A DNA stretch of 64,000 nucleotides from Acinetobacter baretiae. Lineage in GTDB: Bacteria > Pseudomonadota > Gammaproteobacteria > Pseudomonadales > Moraxellaceae. Both the position numbers and the translations under genes were made by a program. A model generated the notes under the pieces. The model was given only the letters and a program-made list of their open reading frames with translations, ran no database searches and was not told the origin of the DNA. The stretch lies in contig NZ_VTDM01000013.1 of the NCBI RefSeq assembly GCF_015627105.1, positions 1 to 64,000 on the forward strand, written 5' to 3'. Shown here in pieces: positions 18,439 to 29,120 of this stretch (positions are counted from its first letter, which is position 1; each line of letters opens with the position of its first letter).

Positions 18439-19380
18439 TTAGTTGTAAATATTTGGATAGCCTTCAGGTCTGGTTTTGAATCTTCGGTGGAACCACATAT
18501 ATTGTGTAGGTGCAATCCGAAGTTGTTGCTCGATAATTGCATTGACACGTGTGGCATCTAGAAGTTCATTATCTGAGGGCATTTGTTCAAGCATAGGTTC
18601 GATGATAATTTTATAATGTGGGTTTTTATCGTGACCATCACGGTAAAAATATAGTGGTATGGCGACGGCTTTAGATATTTTTAATAATCGACGATGTGCG
18701 GTTACTGTTGCGGCAGGTTCACCAAAAAAAGGTGCCATTATTCCTTGTTTTAAACCAAAATCTTGATCTGGGCTATACCAAATAGCATCGCCTGCTTTGA
18801 GGTGTTTAATCAAACCTCGCATGTCGTCGTGGTCAATTTGTGCTTTATAAATGGTACTACGACAACGGTAAATGAGCATGTCTAACAGAGGGTTGTTTTG
18901 TGGTCGATAGACCACATCTGGGCTAAAGTATTTTGAACAGATATAACCACCTGCATCAAGAAGTGTACTGTGCGTTCCAAGAAGTAAAATACCATGCCCA
19001 TTTTTTTGTGCATTTTCGATGTGTTCTAAGCCTTCAATGCTCACACGATCTTTAAACCAATGTGGTTTGTACCATGCATTTAGGGTTTCAAACACGCCTA
19101 AAATCATGTCATGAAAAACGAGTTTACTTTGTTGGTAGAGGTATTGCTCAGACCATTCAGGAAAACAAACACGTAGATTTGTGATGGTTGTTTTTTTACG
19201 TGATTTGAGTAAAAACCAACATAAATTGGCCAAACCATGAGCAATGATACGTTGTATGCACCATGGTAAAATAGCAAGTAACATGAGCAGTACAATACAT
19301 AGCCAATTTAACCAGTATTTAGGCTGTAAAAATCGATAATAAAATTTGCCAGCAACATACTGGGGGCTAGAACTGCTCAT
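18439..19380 (-). CDS. Lipid A-type lauroyl/myristoyl acyltransferase (LpxL/HtrB family)
   Basis: This 313-residue protein has an N-terminal membrane helix (about 23-45) and the acyltransferase HX4D motif at His137-Asp142 (THSTLLD). The C-terminal QYMWFHRRFKTRPEG block is typical of LpxL/LpxM. These enzymes add secondary acyl chains to lipid A precursors at the inner membrane. I cannot separate LpxL from LpxM by eye, so no symbol is given. It ends about 120 bases before the asd start region, on the same strand. Confidence 0.85.
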   Translation of the reverse strand: MSSSSPQYVAGKFYYRFLQPKYWLNWLCIVLLMLLAILPWCIQRIIAHGLANLCWFLLKSRKKTTITNLRVCFPEWSEQYLYQQSKLVFHDMILGVFETLNAWYKPHWFKDRVSIEGLEHIENAQKNGHGILLLGTHSTLLDAGGYICSKYFSPDVVYRPQNNPLLDMLIYRCRSTIYKAQIDHDDMRGLIKHLKAGDAIWYSPDQDFGLKQGIMAPFFGEPAATVTAHRRLLKISKAVAIPLYFYRDGHDKNPHYKIIIEPMLEQMPSDNELLDATRVNAIIEQQLRIAPTQYMWFHRRFKTRPEGYPNIYN

Positions 19381-19457
19381 AGATCAAGAGGTCAACATGT
19401 AGGTAAAAAACTGTTGTAGTTTAACATGATGCATTTTATTTTTGATATGTTACTAGG

Positions 19458-19850
19458 TTATTCTAAATGTACAACATAATTTAATTTTAGTTCGTCAGCA
19501 GATTGTCCGCGAATCCCCCAATGAGATCTTGGGGTTTCAAACAAAGTGATTTCAATATCTTGGGGTGAAATGCCACATTGGTGCTCAATATGATGAAAAA
19601 TTGTTTTAATTAATTGTTTTTTATGTGTATCGTTACGTCCTTCAAACATAGATATTTCAATAATTGTATAGTGTTCTGAGCGATCATTTGGGTAAATGAA
19701 ATCTTCAGGATTTAATGCAATAAATTGTTGAAAGCATTTATCTTGCGGAAGATTAAAACAGCTCACCAATGCTTGATGGATTGCATATGATCATTGGTCA
19801 CGACACTGTGTAATGGTGTGTTGTTGTGCGTAGATTTTAACTTGTGACAT
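19458..19850 (-). pseudogene. Tautomerase-family gene with an in-frame stop at codon 20
   Basis: From ATG 19850 the frame reads MSQVKIYAQQHTITQCRDQ, then a TGA at 19791-19793, then SYAIHQALVSCF and a full tautomerase-like body to 19458. The body has FIYPNDRSEHYTIIEIS and TPRSHWGIRG, both typical of the family. The frame stays open otherwise, so a single base change, for example a leucine TTA to TGA, is enough to explain it. A TTG at 19769 could restart translation but would lose the N-terminal residues where tautomerases carry their catalytic proline. It could also be a sequencing error. Confidence 0.75.
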
Positions 19851-19917
19851 ATTTAACCTATTATTTTTATATTAAACGACCCCAAACCATGACATGTTGA
19901 TTTGGGGCAGGTGAGAC

Positions 19918-21789
19918 TTATTTACTGTCTAAAGCATCCCAACGCTCAAGCTTTTCTAACAATTGTTCTTCAATGTCTGAAAGACGTTGACTTGCAAGAG
20001 TTGCTGCCTCCGCATCTTTGATAAACCAAGAACCATCAGCCAATTTATCTGTCAACTGTGCTTGTTCTTGCTCTAATTGTTCAATTTCTTGCGGAAGCTG
20101 TTCAAGCTCACGTTGGTCTTTATAGCTCAGTTTGGTTTTTTGTGTTGCGTTTGATTTTTCAGCTTTTGGACTGTCTTTTTTTACCGTTGTTGGCGTAATA
20201 CTCGGACGCTGTGCTAAATAATCTTGGTAGCCACCAATATATTCTGCAATACCGCCTTTACCATCAAATACCCATGTTGATGTTACAACGTTATCCATAA
20301 ATGCACGGTCATGGCTAATCAGAAGTAATGTGCCTTTGTATTCAGACAACATTTCTTCAAGTAACTCTAAGGTGACCATATCTAAATCGTTGGTTGGCTC
20401 ATCCATTACAATAAGATTTGAAGGCTTGACCAATAATTTGGCGAGTAAAACTCGGTTTCTTTCACCGCCTGAAAGTGCTTTAACGGGGGTACGAGCACGT
20501 TCTGGTGAAAAGAGGAAGTCTTGCAAGTAGCTTAAAATATGGCGACGTTGGCCATTGATGTCAATAAAATCTGAACCTTCAGAGACATTATTGGCAACCG
20601 TGTTTTCTAGGTCAAGCTGATTACGCAGTTGGTCAAAATAAGCAATTTCAAGTTGAGTTCCTGTTTTGACTTCACCTGTATGTGCAATGTCTCCTAAAAT
20701 GGCTTTGATGAGGGTTGTTTTTCCTACACCATTGTCACCGACAAGGCCAATACGGTCACCACGCATGACGACAGAGGAGAAGTTATGAATAAGCTGTGTA
20801 TCATCATAACTTACGGAAAGGTTTTCAATGTCAAACACCAACTTACCTGAGCGTTGAGCTGTTTGTACACCCATATTAACTTTGCCTTGCTGTGAGCGTC
20901 TTGCTTTTGATTCTTCACGCAAATCTTTGAGTGCTCTGACTCGACCTTCATTACGGGTACGACGAGCTTTAATTCCTTGACGGATCCACGCTTCTTCTTC
21001 GGCTAATTTTTTATCAAATAAAGCATTTTGTTTTTCTTCTGCTTCCATTTGCTGTGCTTTTAATTCTAAGTAACGTGAATAGTTACCTTCATAGCTACGC
21101 AATGTTCCTCGATCAAGTTCAACAATACGTGTTGCAAGACGATCTACAAATGAACGGTCATGTGAAATAAACAGCAGGGTTAAGTTGTTTTGTTCGAGGA
21201 GAAATTTTTCTAACCATTCAATACTTTCTACATCAAGATGGTTGGTTGGCTCATCGAGTAGTAAAATATCAGGTTGTGTGAGTAGGGCTCTTGCAAGAAG
21301 GACACGGCGTTTTCGCCCACCAGATAAGTCGGCAAGATCTGCATCTGGATCTAATCCCATTTTTGCCAAAATGGTATTGACCTTGGTGTCTAGTGACCAG
21401 CCATCGAACTGATCCATTTTGTGTTGTAGGTCGCCCATGTGTTCACACGCTTGCATGTCACCCATCACACACGCATCACTGGCTTGATTGTATTGTCTTA
21501 AAATGTCAGCGACTTCGCCTGCACCATCCGCCACAATATCTGCCACACGTCCACTGTCCATCGGTACATCTTGGGTTAACATAGAAATGCTGAGCCCATT
21601 TTGAATAAGGACTTCGCCTTGATCTGCTTGGAGTGTGCCGTCTATGAGTTTGAGTAGTGTAGATTTACCTTCACCATTACGACCAATTAAACATACTCGC
21701 TCGCCACGTTCTAAGTTAAAATTTGCGCCGTCGAGGAGGGCAGGGCCACCAAATGCAAGTTGGACGTCCCTTAGTGTAATATAGGCCAT
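19918..21789 (-). CDS. uup: Uup, ABC-F family ATPase
   Basis: This 623-residue protein has two ABC cassettes and no membrane segment, as in ABC-F proteins that act on ribosomes. The N-terminal cassette has GRNGEGKSTLL and LSGGRKRRVLLARALL. The second has GDNGVGKTTLI and LSGGERNRVLLAKLL. A charged C-terminal coiled coil (about 550-620) identifies Uup among ABC-F members. The inter-cassette linker is rich in Lys, Arg and Glu. It is divergent from slyX with 36 bases between starts. Its function is linked in other bacteria to ribosome rescue and to DNA branch stability. Confidence 0.92.
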   Translation of the reverse strand: MAYITLRDVQLAFGGPALLDGANFNLERGERVCLIGRNGEGKSTLLKLIDGTLQADQGEVLIQNGLSISMLTQDVPMDSGRVADIVADGAGEVADILRQYNQASDACVMGDMQACEHMGDLQHKMDQFDGWSLDTKVNTILAKMGLDPDADLADLSGGRKRRVLLARALLTQPDILLLDEPTNHLDVESIEWLEKFLLEQNNLTLLFISHDRSFVDRLATRIVELDRGTLRSYEGNYSRYLELKAQQMEAEEKQNALFDKKLAEEEAWIRQGIKARRTRNEGRVRALKDLREESKARRSQQGKVNMGVQTAQRSGKLVFDIENLSVSYDDTQLIHNFSSVVMRGDRIGLVGDNGVGKTTLIKAILGDIAHTGEVKTGTQLEIAYFDQLRNQLDLENTVANNVSEGSDFIDINGQRRHILSYLQDFLFSPERARTPVKALSGGERNRVLLAKLLVKPSNLIVMDEPTNDLDMVTLELLEEMLSEYKGTLLLISHDRAFMDNVVTSTWVFDGKGGIAEYIGGYQDYLAQRPSITPTTVKKDSPKAEKSNATQKTKLSYKDQRELEQLPQEIEQLEQEQAQLTDKLADGSWFIKDAEAATLASQRLSDIEEQLLEKLERWDALDSK

Positions 21790-21825
21790 AATGTTTCCTA
21801 AAGTTTTAAAATACAGGAGTGTGAA

Positions 21826-22068
21826 ATGACAACACCAAAAAATGATGATCTCGGTTTATTGTCCGCACCCATTGAAGATTTGCAAGTGCGTATTGCATTT
21901 TTAGATGATTTGGTTGAACAGCTCAATCAACAGGTGGTTCGCCAGCATCAAGAAATCAGTGTGCTAAAAAAGCAAATGCAATTGTTGTATCAGCGCGTAG
22001 AACGTGCAGACGTATCGGAGGGGATCGCCGAATTTGATCCATTTACCAATAAGCCACCACATTACTAA
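21826..22068 (+). CDS. slyX: SlyX-family small coiled-coil protein
   Basis: The 80-residue product is mostly one coiled coil: residues 15-65 carry regular leucines in IEDLQVRIAFLDDLVEQLNQ and the following helix. It ends FTNKPPHY, and a PPHY end is a SlyX hallmark. The family function is unknown. AGGAG stands about 9 bases before the ATG. It is divergent from uup. The PIN-like gene follows after about 70 bases. Confidence 0.9.
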   Translation: MTTPKNDDLGLLSAPIEDLQVRIAFLDDLVEQLNQQVVRQHQEISVLKKQMQLLYQRVERADVSEGIAEFDPFTNKPPHY

Positions 22069-22141
22069 ATACTGTTGCAAACTTCGCTATATTAGCATAG
22101 ATATGGAAGTGTACTTTTTTATAATAGATGAATACGCATCA

Positions 22142-22951
22142 ATGAATAAAATTTTACTCATCGATATTGAAAATTGTGGTCGGGCATTACATCAGTTGCA
22201 AAGTAGTTTAAATGATTATGCACAAGTATATGTCGTGTATGCCACATCGAATGTGAACTTTTCTTTAGATGAGCTACACGAATTTTTACCATTTATACAA
22301 GCAGGTCGTTTTCATGTATTAAAAATGTCCAAAGTAGGTAAAGATGCAGCTGACTTTGGTTTGGCATTTTGGGCAGGAAAACTCAGCCAACAATATCATG
22401 CACAAGAGGTGGTGTTTGAAATCGTATCACACGACCATGCCATGCAATATGTATCAGAATTATTGCAACAACAAGGTTTTCATGTTGATGTAAAACAACA
22501 GTTGGTTGAAAACCTTGAAGATGTACTTTGGGTTAAGTTGCTACATACATGGTCTAAAGTTCAAAATAAACCCACAACGTCTGAAGCATGTGTCAATGCG
22601 ATTTGCTCTTGGGTGAAAGTGGATCGTGTACAGGCTGAATGCTTACTACAACGTTTGATTGCACAAAAGCATTTTCTGGTGAATAAAAAAACCACCCAAG
22701 TGAGTCAAAAACCACATTTACAGTTTTTGCATGATTATTGTTGTTATCTTGCCAAGCAAAAAAGTAAGCCTACCACTAAAAAGGCGTTATGCAATTCAAT
22801 AAAAAATGTCATGCGTATTGAGCATGAGCAAACATTAAAAGATCGATTTAACTTATTGTGTAAACATTGTATTGTGGCTGTAAATGATCAAAACAATAAA
22901 TTACAGTACAACATGAATGTGATTTCTCGCTATGCACAGCAAGGATTGTAA
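22142..22951 (+). CDS. PIN/NYN-like domain protein with duplicated C-terminal module
   Basis: The 269-residue product opens MNKILLIDIENCGRAL, a PIN/NYN-type first strand with acidic residues Asp8 and Glu10. GKDAADFGLAFWAGKL and EIVSHDHAMQYV follow, where further metal-binding acids are expected. Members of this fold are often ribonucleases, but activity here is unproven. From residue 143 the chain holds two similar modules, starting KPTT at 143 and again at 209, each with an N-I helix then a Leu-rich helix. They look like small helical or winged-helix nucleic-acid-binding repeats. The frame is open upstream to 22004, but the ATG at 22142 begins the domain. Confidence 0.65.
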   Translation: MNKILLIDIENCGRALHQLQSSLNDYAQVYVVYATSNVNFSLDELHEFLPFIQAGRFHVLKMSKVGKDAADFGLAFWAGKLSQQYHAQEVVFEIVSHDHAMQYVSELLQQQGFHVDVKQQLVENLEDVLWVKLLHTWSKVQNKPTTSEACVNAICSWVKVDRVQAECLLQRLIAQKHFLVNKKTTQVSQKPHLQFLHDYCCYLAKQKSKPTTKKALCNSIKNVMRIEHEQTLKDRFNLLCKHCIVAVNDQNNKLQYNMNVISRYAQQGL

Positions 22952-23131
22952 TATAGATATGTTTAGATGATTACAGGCTAAAAGCATAAATTAAGTATTG
23001 AAAATCTGAGATTCACGATTACTATACAGCACTATTGATGGCGACCCGTTGTGTAAATGTGCACAATACTTGCCTTTTCTATCTAGATTATGTAAACCTA
23101 ATAGTAAGGTTTGTAGGAGACGGTTGCGACC

Positions 23132-23572
23132 ATGGGTCTTTGGATTACCTTAATTATTGTGGTATTTGTTGTGGGATCGATATTTGGTGTGCGTGTTAAT
23201 CCCAGAGAAAAAGCTTTGGGTGAAATGCGTGATCGAGCTAGGAAAATGGCGTTATACCCTCGCTTACTTCCTGCACCTGAATGGACAAATATTGAAAAAG
23301 CTGCGGAAAATCGAGCCAGTATGGTGGCATATTACAATGTACTATTGCCACAAGCTAGATTACCTTTAATGCGTGCATGTGTCGAAAATGGTCATTTTAC
23401 AGTCGTTCATGGCGCAGAGAAGTTTAAAAATTACCCCGTCCCATTAAAGGGTGTTTATGCAATAGATATGCAAGCCAACAGTATCGGAGTGTACTGGGAT
23501 GAAGAAGCTGATTTGCATGGCACACAATTAGAACAGATGAAAACCTTTTTAATGTCTTTAGCAGACGTTTAA
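23132..23572 (+). CDS. Membrane-anchored conserved protein of unknown function
   Basis: The 146-residue product has one N-terminal transmembrane helix (about 2-20), then a soluble domain with [15 protein letters not shown] and [17 protein letters not shown] recognise the general pattern from gammaproteobacterial conserved hypotheticals but know no function. TAGGAG lies upstream of the ATG. The end is 25 bases from topA on the same strand, so it may be cotranscribed with topA. Confidence 0.65.
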   Translation: MGLWITLIIVVFVVGSIFGVRVNPREKALGEMRDRARKMALYPRLLPAPEWTNIEKAAENRASMVAYYNVLLPQARLPLMRACVENGHFTVVHGAEKFKNYPVPLKGVYAIDMQANSIGVYWDEEADLHGTQLEQMKTFLMSLADV

Positions 23573-23597
23573 TTTAGTCATAGGATACAAAAAACAC

Positions 23598-26243
23598 ATG
23601 GCGAATGCTTCTACAACTACAGCAAAAACCACCACAGCGAAGGCAAATACAGCAGTGAAAAAACGCGCCTTAGTGATTGTGGAGTCGCCTGCGAAAGCCA
23701 AAACCATTAATAAATATTTAGGTTCAGAATATATTGTTCGTTCTTCTGTAGGGCATGTACGTGATTTACCTACAGGTGGTTCAGCCAAAACCACAGAAAA
23801 GAAAACCACGGTTCCTCGTACCAAATTAACCGATGCACAAAAGCAAAAAAAAGCACAGCAAGCATTGGTAAATCGTATGGGTATCGATCCCGAACATGAT
23901 TGGAAAGCACACTACGAAGTGTTACCTGGCAAAGAGCATGTCGTATCTGAACTGAAAAAACTGGCAGAACAAGCAGACGAAATCTATCTTGCAACCGATT
24001 TAGACCGTGAGGGTGAAGCAATAGCTTGGCATTTACGAGAAGTGATTGGTGGTGATGCGTCACGTTATCATCGTGTGGTTTTTAATGAAATTACCAAAAA
24101 TGCGATTCAAGATGCATTTAAAAAACCAACACGTTTAGATATAGATCGAGTAAATGCACAGCAAGCGCGTCGCTTTTTAGACCGAGTTGTTGGCTTTATG
24201 ATTTCGCCATTATTATGGGAAAAAATAGCCAGAGGGCTTTCAGCTGGTCGAGTTCAATCAGTTGCAGTGAAATTGGTTGTGGAACGTGAACGTGAGATTC
24301 GTGCATTTATTCCTGAAGAATATTGGCAAATTTTTGCCGACACCCAATCTAAACAAGATTTAATTCGTTTAGAAGCAGTGAAGCATTTGGGTAAAACACT
24401 GAAACTTCGAAGTAAAGCCGATACAGATGCAATTTTAGATCAACTGAAAACGGCAGAATTTATTGTTTCACAGCGTGAAGATAAACCGACCAAAGTGAAT
24501 CCAAGTGCGCCATACATCACTTCAACATTACAGCAAGCAGCCAGTACACGGTTAGGTTTTTCAGTGAAAAAAACTATGACTTTGGCACAGCGTTTGTATG
24601 AAGCAGGTTTTATTACCTATATGCGTACTGACTCAACATTTTTGAGTGATGATGCAGTAACCATGGTTCGTGATCATATTGGAGAGCAGTATGGTGATCG
24701 ATATTTACCTGCTCAACCAAACCGTTATGGCAATAAAGCAGGTGCACAAGAGGCACATGAGGCGATTCGTCCATCGAATGTGTCACTAAAAGGCGATCAG
24801 TTGGCAGGTGCAGAGCGTGACGCACAGCGATTGTACGATTTGATTTGGCGTCAGTTTGTTGCCTGTCAGATGACACCTGCACAATATTTATCATCAACCT
24901 TACATGTGAAAGCAGGCGAGGTCGATTTAAAAGCCAAAGGCCGTACTTTGGTGTTTGATGGCTTTACGCGTGTACGTGGTGCCAATAAATCTGATGACGA
25001 TATTTTATTGCCTGCGGTACAAGTAGGTGAGACGCTTAAACTCGATAAACTAGATCCAAGCCAACATTTTACTAAACCCCCTGCACGTTTTACAGAGGCA
25101 TCTTTAGTCAAAGAACTTGAAAAAAAGGGCATCGGTCGACCATCAACGTATGCAGCTATTATTTCAACCATTCAAGATCGTGGGTACGTGAAACTCGAAA
25201 ATCGACGTCTTTTTGCTGAAAAAATGGGCGAAATTGTGACGGAGCGATTGGGTGAAAGTTTTAGTAATCTCATGAACTATGCATTTACAGCTGACTTAGA
25301 AGGCCAACTCGATAAAGTTGCAGTTGGTGATCGTGATTGGAAAGAATTGCTTAATAGCTTCTATGGTGATTTCAAAACACGCATAACCACCGCACAAGGT
25401 GAAGAGGGAATGCGCCGTAACCAGCCTGTGGAAGTAAAAGATGTACACTGTCCTGAATGTGAACGCGCTATGCAAATTCGTACAGGAACAACGGGTGTTT
25501 TTCTAGGCTGTTCGGGATATAACTTACCTCCAAAAGAGCGCTGTAAAGGGACATTAAATTTAACCCCTGTAGAATCTTTGGCCATACTTTCAGATGATGA
25601 TGGTGCAGAAACTGCAGACCTCATGTCTAAAAGACGTTGTCCAAAATGTAGTACGGCGATGGACAGTTACGTGATTGATGGTGCACGTAAATTGCATGTG
25701 TGTGGTAATAACCCAGACTGTGATGGTTTTGAAGTTGAAACGGGCGAGTTTAAAATTAAAGGATACGATGGCCCGACCATTCCTTGTGATAAGTGTGATG
25801 CTGAAATGCAACTCAAAACAGGTCGTTTTGGTCCATACTTTGCGTGTCTAAGCTGTGATAACACTCGTAAAGTACTTAAAAGTGGTCAACCTGCACCACC
25901 TCGTGTCGATCCTATAAAAATGGAACATGTACGCTCAAATAAACACGATGATTTTTTCGTGCTCAGAGATGGTGCTGCTGGTTTGTTTTTAGCTGCGAGT
26001 AAATTCCCTAAAATACGAGAAACGCGTACACCGAAAATTACTGAATTACGCACTGTTGCAGATCAGTTAGACGAAAAGTATCAATATCTTTTAAAGGCAC
26101 CAGATCAAGATCCTGAAGGGCAAGCCACCATTGTGCGTTTTAGTCGAAAAAATCAGACGCAATATGTGGGTTCTGAAAATTCAGATGGCAAAGCCACGAA
26201 ATGGAGCTTAATTTATAAAGACGGTCGTTGGGTCGAAGAGTAG
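23598..26243 (+). CDS. topA: TopA, DNA topoisomerase I
   Basis: This 881-residue type IA topoisomerase relaxes negative supercoils. The Toprim domain has [12 protein letters not shown] near residue 29 and [17 protein letters not shown]. The active-site tyrosine is in [16 protein letters not shown]. The C-terminal part holds at least three zinc-ribbon repeats with CX2C pairs ([24 protein letters not shown]), typical of gammaproteobacterial TopA. An extra N-terminal Thr/Ala/Lys-rich tail of about 20 residues precedes the Toprim start. The metalloprotease-like gene follows after 33 bases. Confidence 0.96.
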   Translation: MANASTTTAKTTTAKANTAVKKRALVIVESPAKAKTINKYLGSEYIVRSSVGHVRDLPTGGSAKTTEKKTTVPRTKLTDAQKQKKAQQALVNRMGIDPEHDWKAHYEVLPGKEHVVSELKKLAEQADEIYLATDLDREGEAIAWHLREVIGGDASRYHRVVFNEITKNAIQDAFKKPTRLDIDRVNAQQARRFLDRVVGFMISPLLWEKIARGLSAGRVQSVAVKLVVEREREIRAFIPEEYWQIFADTQSKQDLIRLEAVKHLGKTLKLRSKADTDAILDQLKTAEFIVSQREDKPTKVNPSAPYITSTLQQAASTRLGFSVKKTMTLAQRLYEAGFITYMRTDSTFLSDDAVTMVRDHIGEQYGDRYLPAQPNRYGNKAGAQEAHEAIRPSNVSLKGDQLAGAERDAQRLYDLIWRQFVACQMTPAQYLSSTLHVKAGEVDLKAKGRTLVFDGFTRVRGANKSDDDILLPAVQVGETLKLDKLDPSQHFTKPPARFTEASLVKELEKKGIGRPSTYAAIISTIQDRGYVKLENRRLFAEKMGEIVTERLGESFSNLMNYAFTADLEGQLDKVAVGDRDWKELLNSFYGDFKTRITTAQGEEGMRRNQPVEVKDVHCPECERAMQIRTGTTGVFLGCSGYNLPPKERCKGTLNLTPVESLAILSDDDGAETADLMSKRRCPKCSTAMDSYVIDGARKLHVCGNNPDCDGFEVETGEFKIKGYDGPTIPCDKCDAEMQLKTGRFGPYFACLSCDNTRKVLKSGQPAPPRVDPIKMEHVRSNKHDDFFVLRDGAAGLFLAASKFPKIRETRTPKITELRTVADQLDEKYQYLLKAPDQDPEGQATIVRFSRKNQTQYVGSENSDGKATKWSLIYKDGRWVEE

Positions 26244-26276
26244 ACATTGATCAATCAACATTGAGAATAAGATCGT

Positions 26277-27032
26277 ATGTGGAAAAAAATTAGAATTGCG
26301 ATCTTATTGGCCATTTTATTGGTTGTTGCAGTGAATGCATGGCGAGATCAAAACCAAAATTGGAACCGTCCTGTGGTTGTGCTGCTACATCCTGTAAATG
26401 CCGATGGTACAGCAGAAACACAGGCATATATTCAACAGTTGCAAGGTGCAGAGTTTGGTCGGATCTCTCATTACTTAAAACAAAGTGCACAGCAATACGG
26501 ACAAAATACACATTTTATTGTGTTGCTAGGACGAACATTGGCAGTATTGCCACCAGAAGTTCCAACCCAAGGTGGTATGCTACAGACGGTGTTATGGAGT
26601 TTAAAGTTTCGTTATTATGCGTGGCAACAAAAAACATCGAGCGACCCAACAGCAACGGTTGTTTTATATCTGAATTACTATTCACCAAAAACACGCCAAC
26701 GACTATTACACTCTACTGCCCTAGAGCGAGGTCGTATTGGCAGTGTAAATTTATTCTCAGATGCGCAACAGTCTGCACAAAATGATGTCGTGATTACACA
26801 TGAATTACTTCATGCTTTTGGTGCCACAGATAAATATGACTTAATGACAGGACAACCTATTTATCCGAGTGGTTATGCTCACCCAGAGTTACAACCACGG
26901 TTACCTCAGCATATGGCAGAATTAATGGCGGGATATATTCCAGTCACCTCACAGCAAAGCAAAATGCCAAATGATTTAGAACAAACCATGATTGGGCAAA
27001 TGAGTGCAAAAGAGATTGGCTGGTTGAAATAA
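26277..27032 (+). CDS. Membrane-anchored protein with an extended zincin motif
   Basis: The 251-residue product has an N-terminal helix (about 5-21) that could anchor it in the inner membrane with the rest outside. At 175-185 it carries H175-E-L-L-H179-A-F-G182-A-T-D185, the HExxHxxGxxD layout of some metzincins. Methionines at 213 and 217 could be a Met-turn. I infer a metal protease or a degenerate relative; nothing proves activity. It starts 33 bases after topA and ends 46 bases before a helicase gene, in the same direction. Confidence 0.6.
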   Translation: MWKKIRIAILLAILLVVAVNAWRDQNQNWNRPVVVLLHPVNADGTAETQAYIQQLQGAEFGRISHYLKQSAQQYGQNTHFIVLLGRTLAVLPPEVPTQGGMLQTVLWSLKFRYYAWQQKTSSDPTATVVLYLNYYSPKTRQRLLHSTALERGRIGSVNLFSDAQQSAQNDVVITHELLHAFGATDKYDLMTGQPIYPSGYAHPELQPRLPQHMAELMAGYIPVTSQQSKMPNDLEQTMIGQMSAKEIGWLK

Positions 27033-27078
27033 CACATCCTGTATATAAAATGAATGTGACCGAAATTAGGGAAGTTGC

Positions 27079-29061
27079 ATGAAACAAGATCAATTATTGT
27101 CTGAGTTAAATGCGCAACAACGTGAAGCGGTGACGACAGATCAGGCCCATTGCCTTGTTTTGGCAGGTGCAGGTTGTGGAAAAACCAAAACCATTATTGC
27201 TCGTGCTGCGTATTTGATTACTCAAGGGATGCCTGCATCACATGTGCAAATTTTAACGTTTACTCGTAGAGCAGCGTCAGAAATTGTGACGCGTGTAGAG
27301 CAGCAACTTGGTGAAGCCGCACACGGGCTTAGAGCATCTACGTTCCATACTTTTTGTATTGCTTTATTACGTAAACATAGTAAAGCATTGGGCTTAGGGC
27401 AGTTTACAGTCATTGATCGAGATGATCAGGTTATGATATTTCGCTTATTACGTGGTAAAGGCAAAAATAATACACTTCCTAAAGCGGCTCAACTGTGTGA
27501 TATTTATTCATTTGCTCGTAATACCTGCTGTAATTTATCGGAGGCGCTCGAAAAAATACTGCCAGAGGCCATTGGCGATAAAGAAAATATTGCTGAAGTG
27601 ATGAAAGCTTATGAACAGCGTAAACGCCGTAGTCAGTTTTTTGATTACGATGATATTTTAGTGGCAGTCGCAACACAGCTTCAGCAATCAACATCATTTT
27701 TAACATCAGTTGTAAAACAACATCAGGCATTTTTAGTCGATGAAATGCAAGATACTAATCCATTACAATGGGCATTACTCGAACCCTTTATTGGCCGTGC
27801 TCAATTATTTTGTGTGGGCGATGATGCACAATCTATTTATGGTTTTAGGGGGGCAGATTTTGAAAATATCCATCGTTTTAAAAGCTATGTACCAGATGCG
27901 ATGGTGTATAAACTTGAAAACAACTATCGCTCGACACAGCAAATTTTAGATGTATCAAATTGGTTATTAAAACAAAGTGAGATTAACTATAATAAATCGT
28001 TGATCGCTACACGACATAAACAAAGTAAGCCCCAGTTTCATCTTTTTATGAATGAATTTGAAGAAGCAACTTGGATTTCACAAGATATCTATGCACGCCA
28101 CCATACTCATCATACAGCATGGAATGAACATATGGTTTTAGTTCGTTCTGCATATGCGGCACGGCATATTGAACGTGCTTTTATTGCCATGTCTATTCCT
28201 TATCAATTTATTGGTGGTGCAAAACTTTTAGAATCAGCTCATGTGAAAGATCTACTGAGTATGCTTAGAGTTGTGGTTAATTGTAAAGATGACATTGCAT
28301 GGATGCGTTTCTTAACATTATGGAATGGAATTGGTGATGTAGGAGCAAGTAAAATTGCTATGCACATGAGTGAGTATAATCATTTAAATCAATGTTGTGA
28401 TTATTTGACGTCTTGTGTGAGTAAATTGCCAAGTCATGTCATTGAAGGTTTAAGGCAATTATCGCAACTTACGCATCATAGTGAAAAAAGTATTGTACAT
28501 GCAGTGGCAATCTTGACAGATCAACTTGAAGAAAAGTATCAACAAGACTGGTCAAAACGTCAAAAAGATTTTTATTTAGTACAGCAATTAGCAATGAAAC
28601 ATCACCATTTGGCACAATTTCTAGAAGAGTATGTACTTGAACCAATTTCTATTGCAGATGTAAAACAAACAACAAACGATGATATTGTCACCTTAACCAC
28701 CATACATTCTGCGAAGGGCTTAGAAGAAAATGTGTGTTATGTACCTCATTTATCTGTTGGGTTTTATCCACATGCACGAACACAAGGTGATTTTGATGCA
28801 GTAGAAGAGGAGCGCCGTGTGTTATATGTTGCATTGACACGCGCAAGAAATGAACTTATTTTGACTAAGCATGAGTCTGTGAGTTGGAGTTATGATTTAA
28901 AAGATGAACAAGGTCGCCATGTGAGTGGTTATTTTTTGAATGATTTTCCAACTGATTTGGTTGATCTTCAAATACATCGACGTGTTTCTATAGACAATAC
29001 TTTGACAAAAGCATCATCGAATCATGTAAAAAAGATCTCATTTGACTTAGATTTAGATTAA
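27079..29061 (+). CDS. UvrD/Rep-type superfamily 1 DNA helicase
   Basis: The 660-residue protein has the SF1A motifs in order: Walker A in LAGAGCGKTKTI, AFLVDEMQDTNPLQW (motif II), GDDAQSIYGFRGA (III), NNYRSTQQI (IV), TIHSAKGLEEN (V) and RRVLYVALTRARNEL (VI). The size fits UvrD, Rep and PcrA relatives. No RecB-type nuclease domain is present. It unwinds DNA 3' to 5' in repair or replication restart. The ribosome site GGGAAG precedes the ATG. I cannot assign it to UvrD, Rep or another paralogue. Confidence 0.85.
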   Translation: MKQDQLLSELNAQQREAVTTDQAHCLVLAGAGCGKTKTIIARAAYLITQGMPASHVQILTFTRRAASEIVTRVEQQLGEAAHGLRASTFHTFCIALLRKHSKALGLGQFTVIDRDDQVMIFRLLRGKGKNNTLPKAAQLCDIYSFARNTCCNLSEALEKILPEAIGDKENIAEVMKAYEQRKRRSQFFDYDDILVAVATQLQQSTSFLTSVVKQHQAFLVDEMQDTNPLQWALLEPFIGRAQLFCVGDDAQSIYGFRGADFENIHRFKSYVPDAMVYKLENNYRSTQQILDVSNWLLKQSEINYNKSLIATRHKQSKPQFHLFMNEFEEATWISQDIYARHHTHHTAWNEHMVLVRSAYAARHIERAFIAMSIPYQFIGGAKLLESAHVKDLLSMLRVVVNCKDDIAWMRFLTLWNGIGDVGASKIAMHMSEYNHLNQCCDYLTSCVSKLPSHVIEGLRQLSQLTHHSEKSIVHAVAILTDQLEEKYQQDWSKRQKDFYLVQQLAMKHHHLAQFLEEYVLEPISIADVKQTTNDDIVTLTTIHSAKGLEENVCYVPHLSVGFYPHARTQGDFDAVEEERRVLYVALTRARNELILTKHESVSWSYDLKDEQGRHVSGYFLNDFPTDLVDLQIHRRVSIDNTLTKASSNHVKKISFDLDLD

Positions 29062-29120
29062 ACTGCACCGCTATTTTTCGAGATCGACTACACTGGTCTC
29101 AAGCAAATTGAGTGAATGAT

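Noticed and set aside
26339..26785. 148-residue plus-strand open frame
   Set aside because: Runs inside the zincin-motif gene in another frame; composition is unnatural (many Cys/Arg/Ser).
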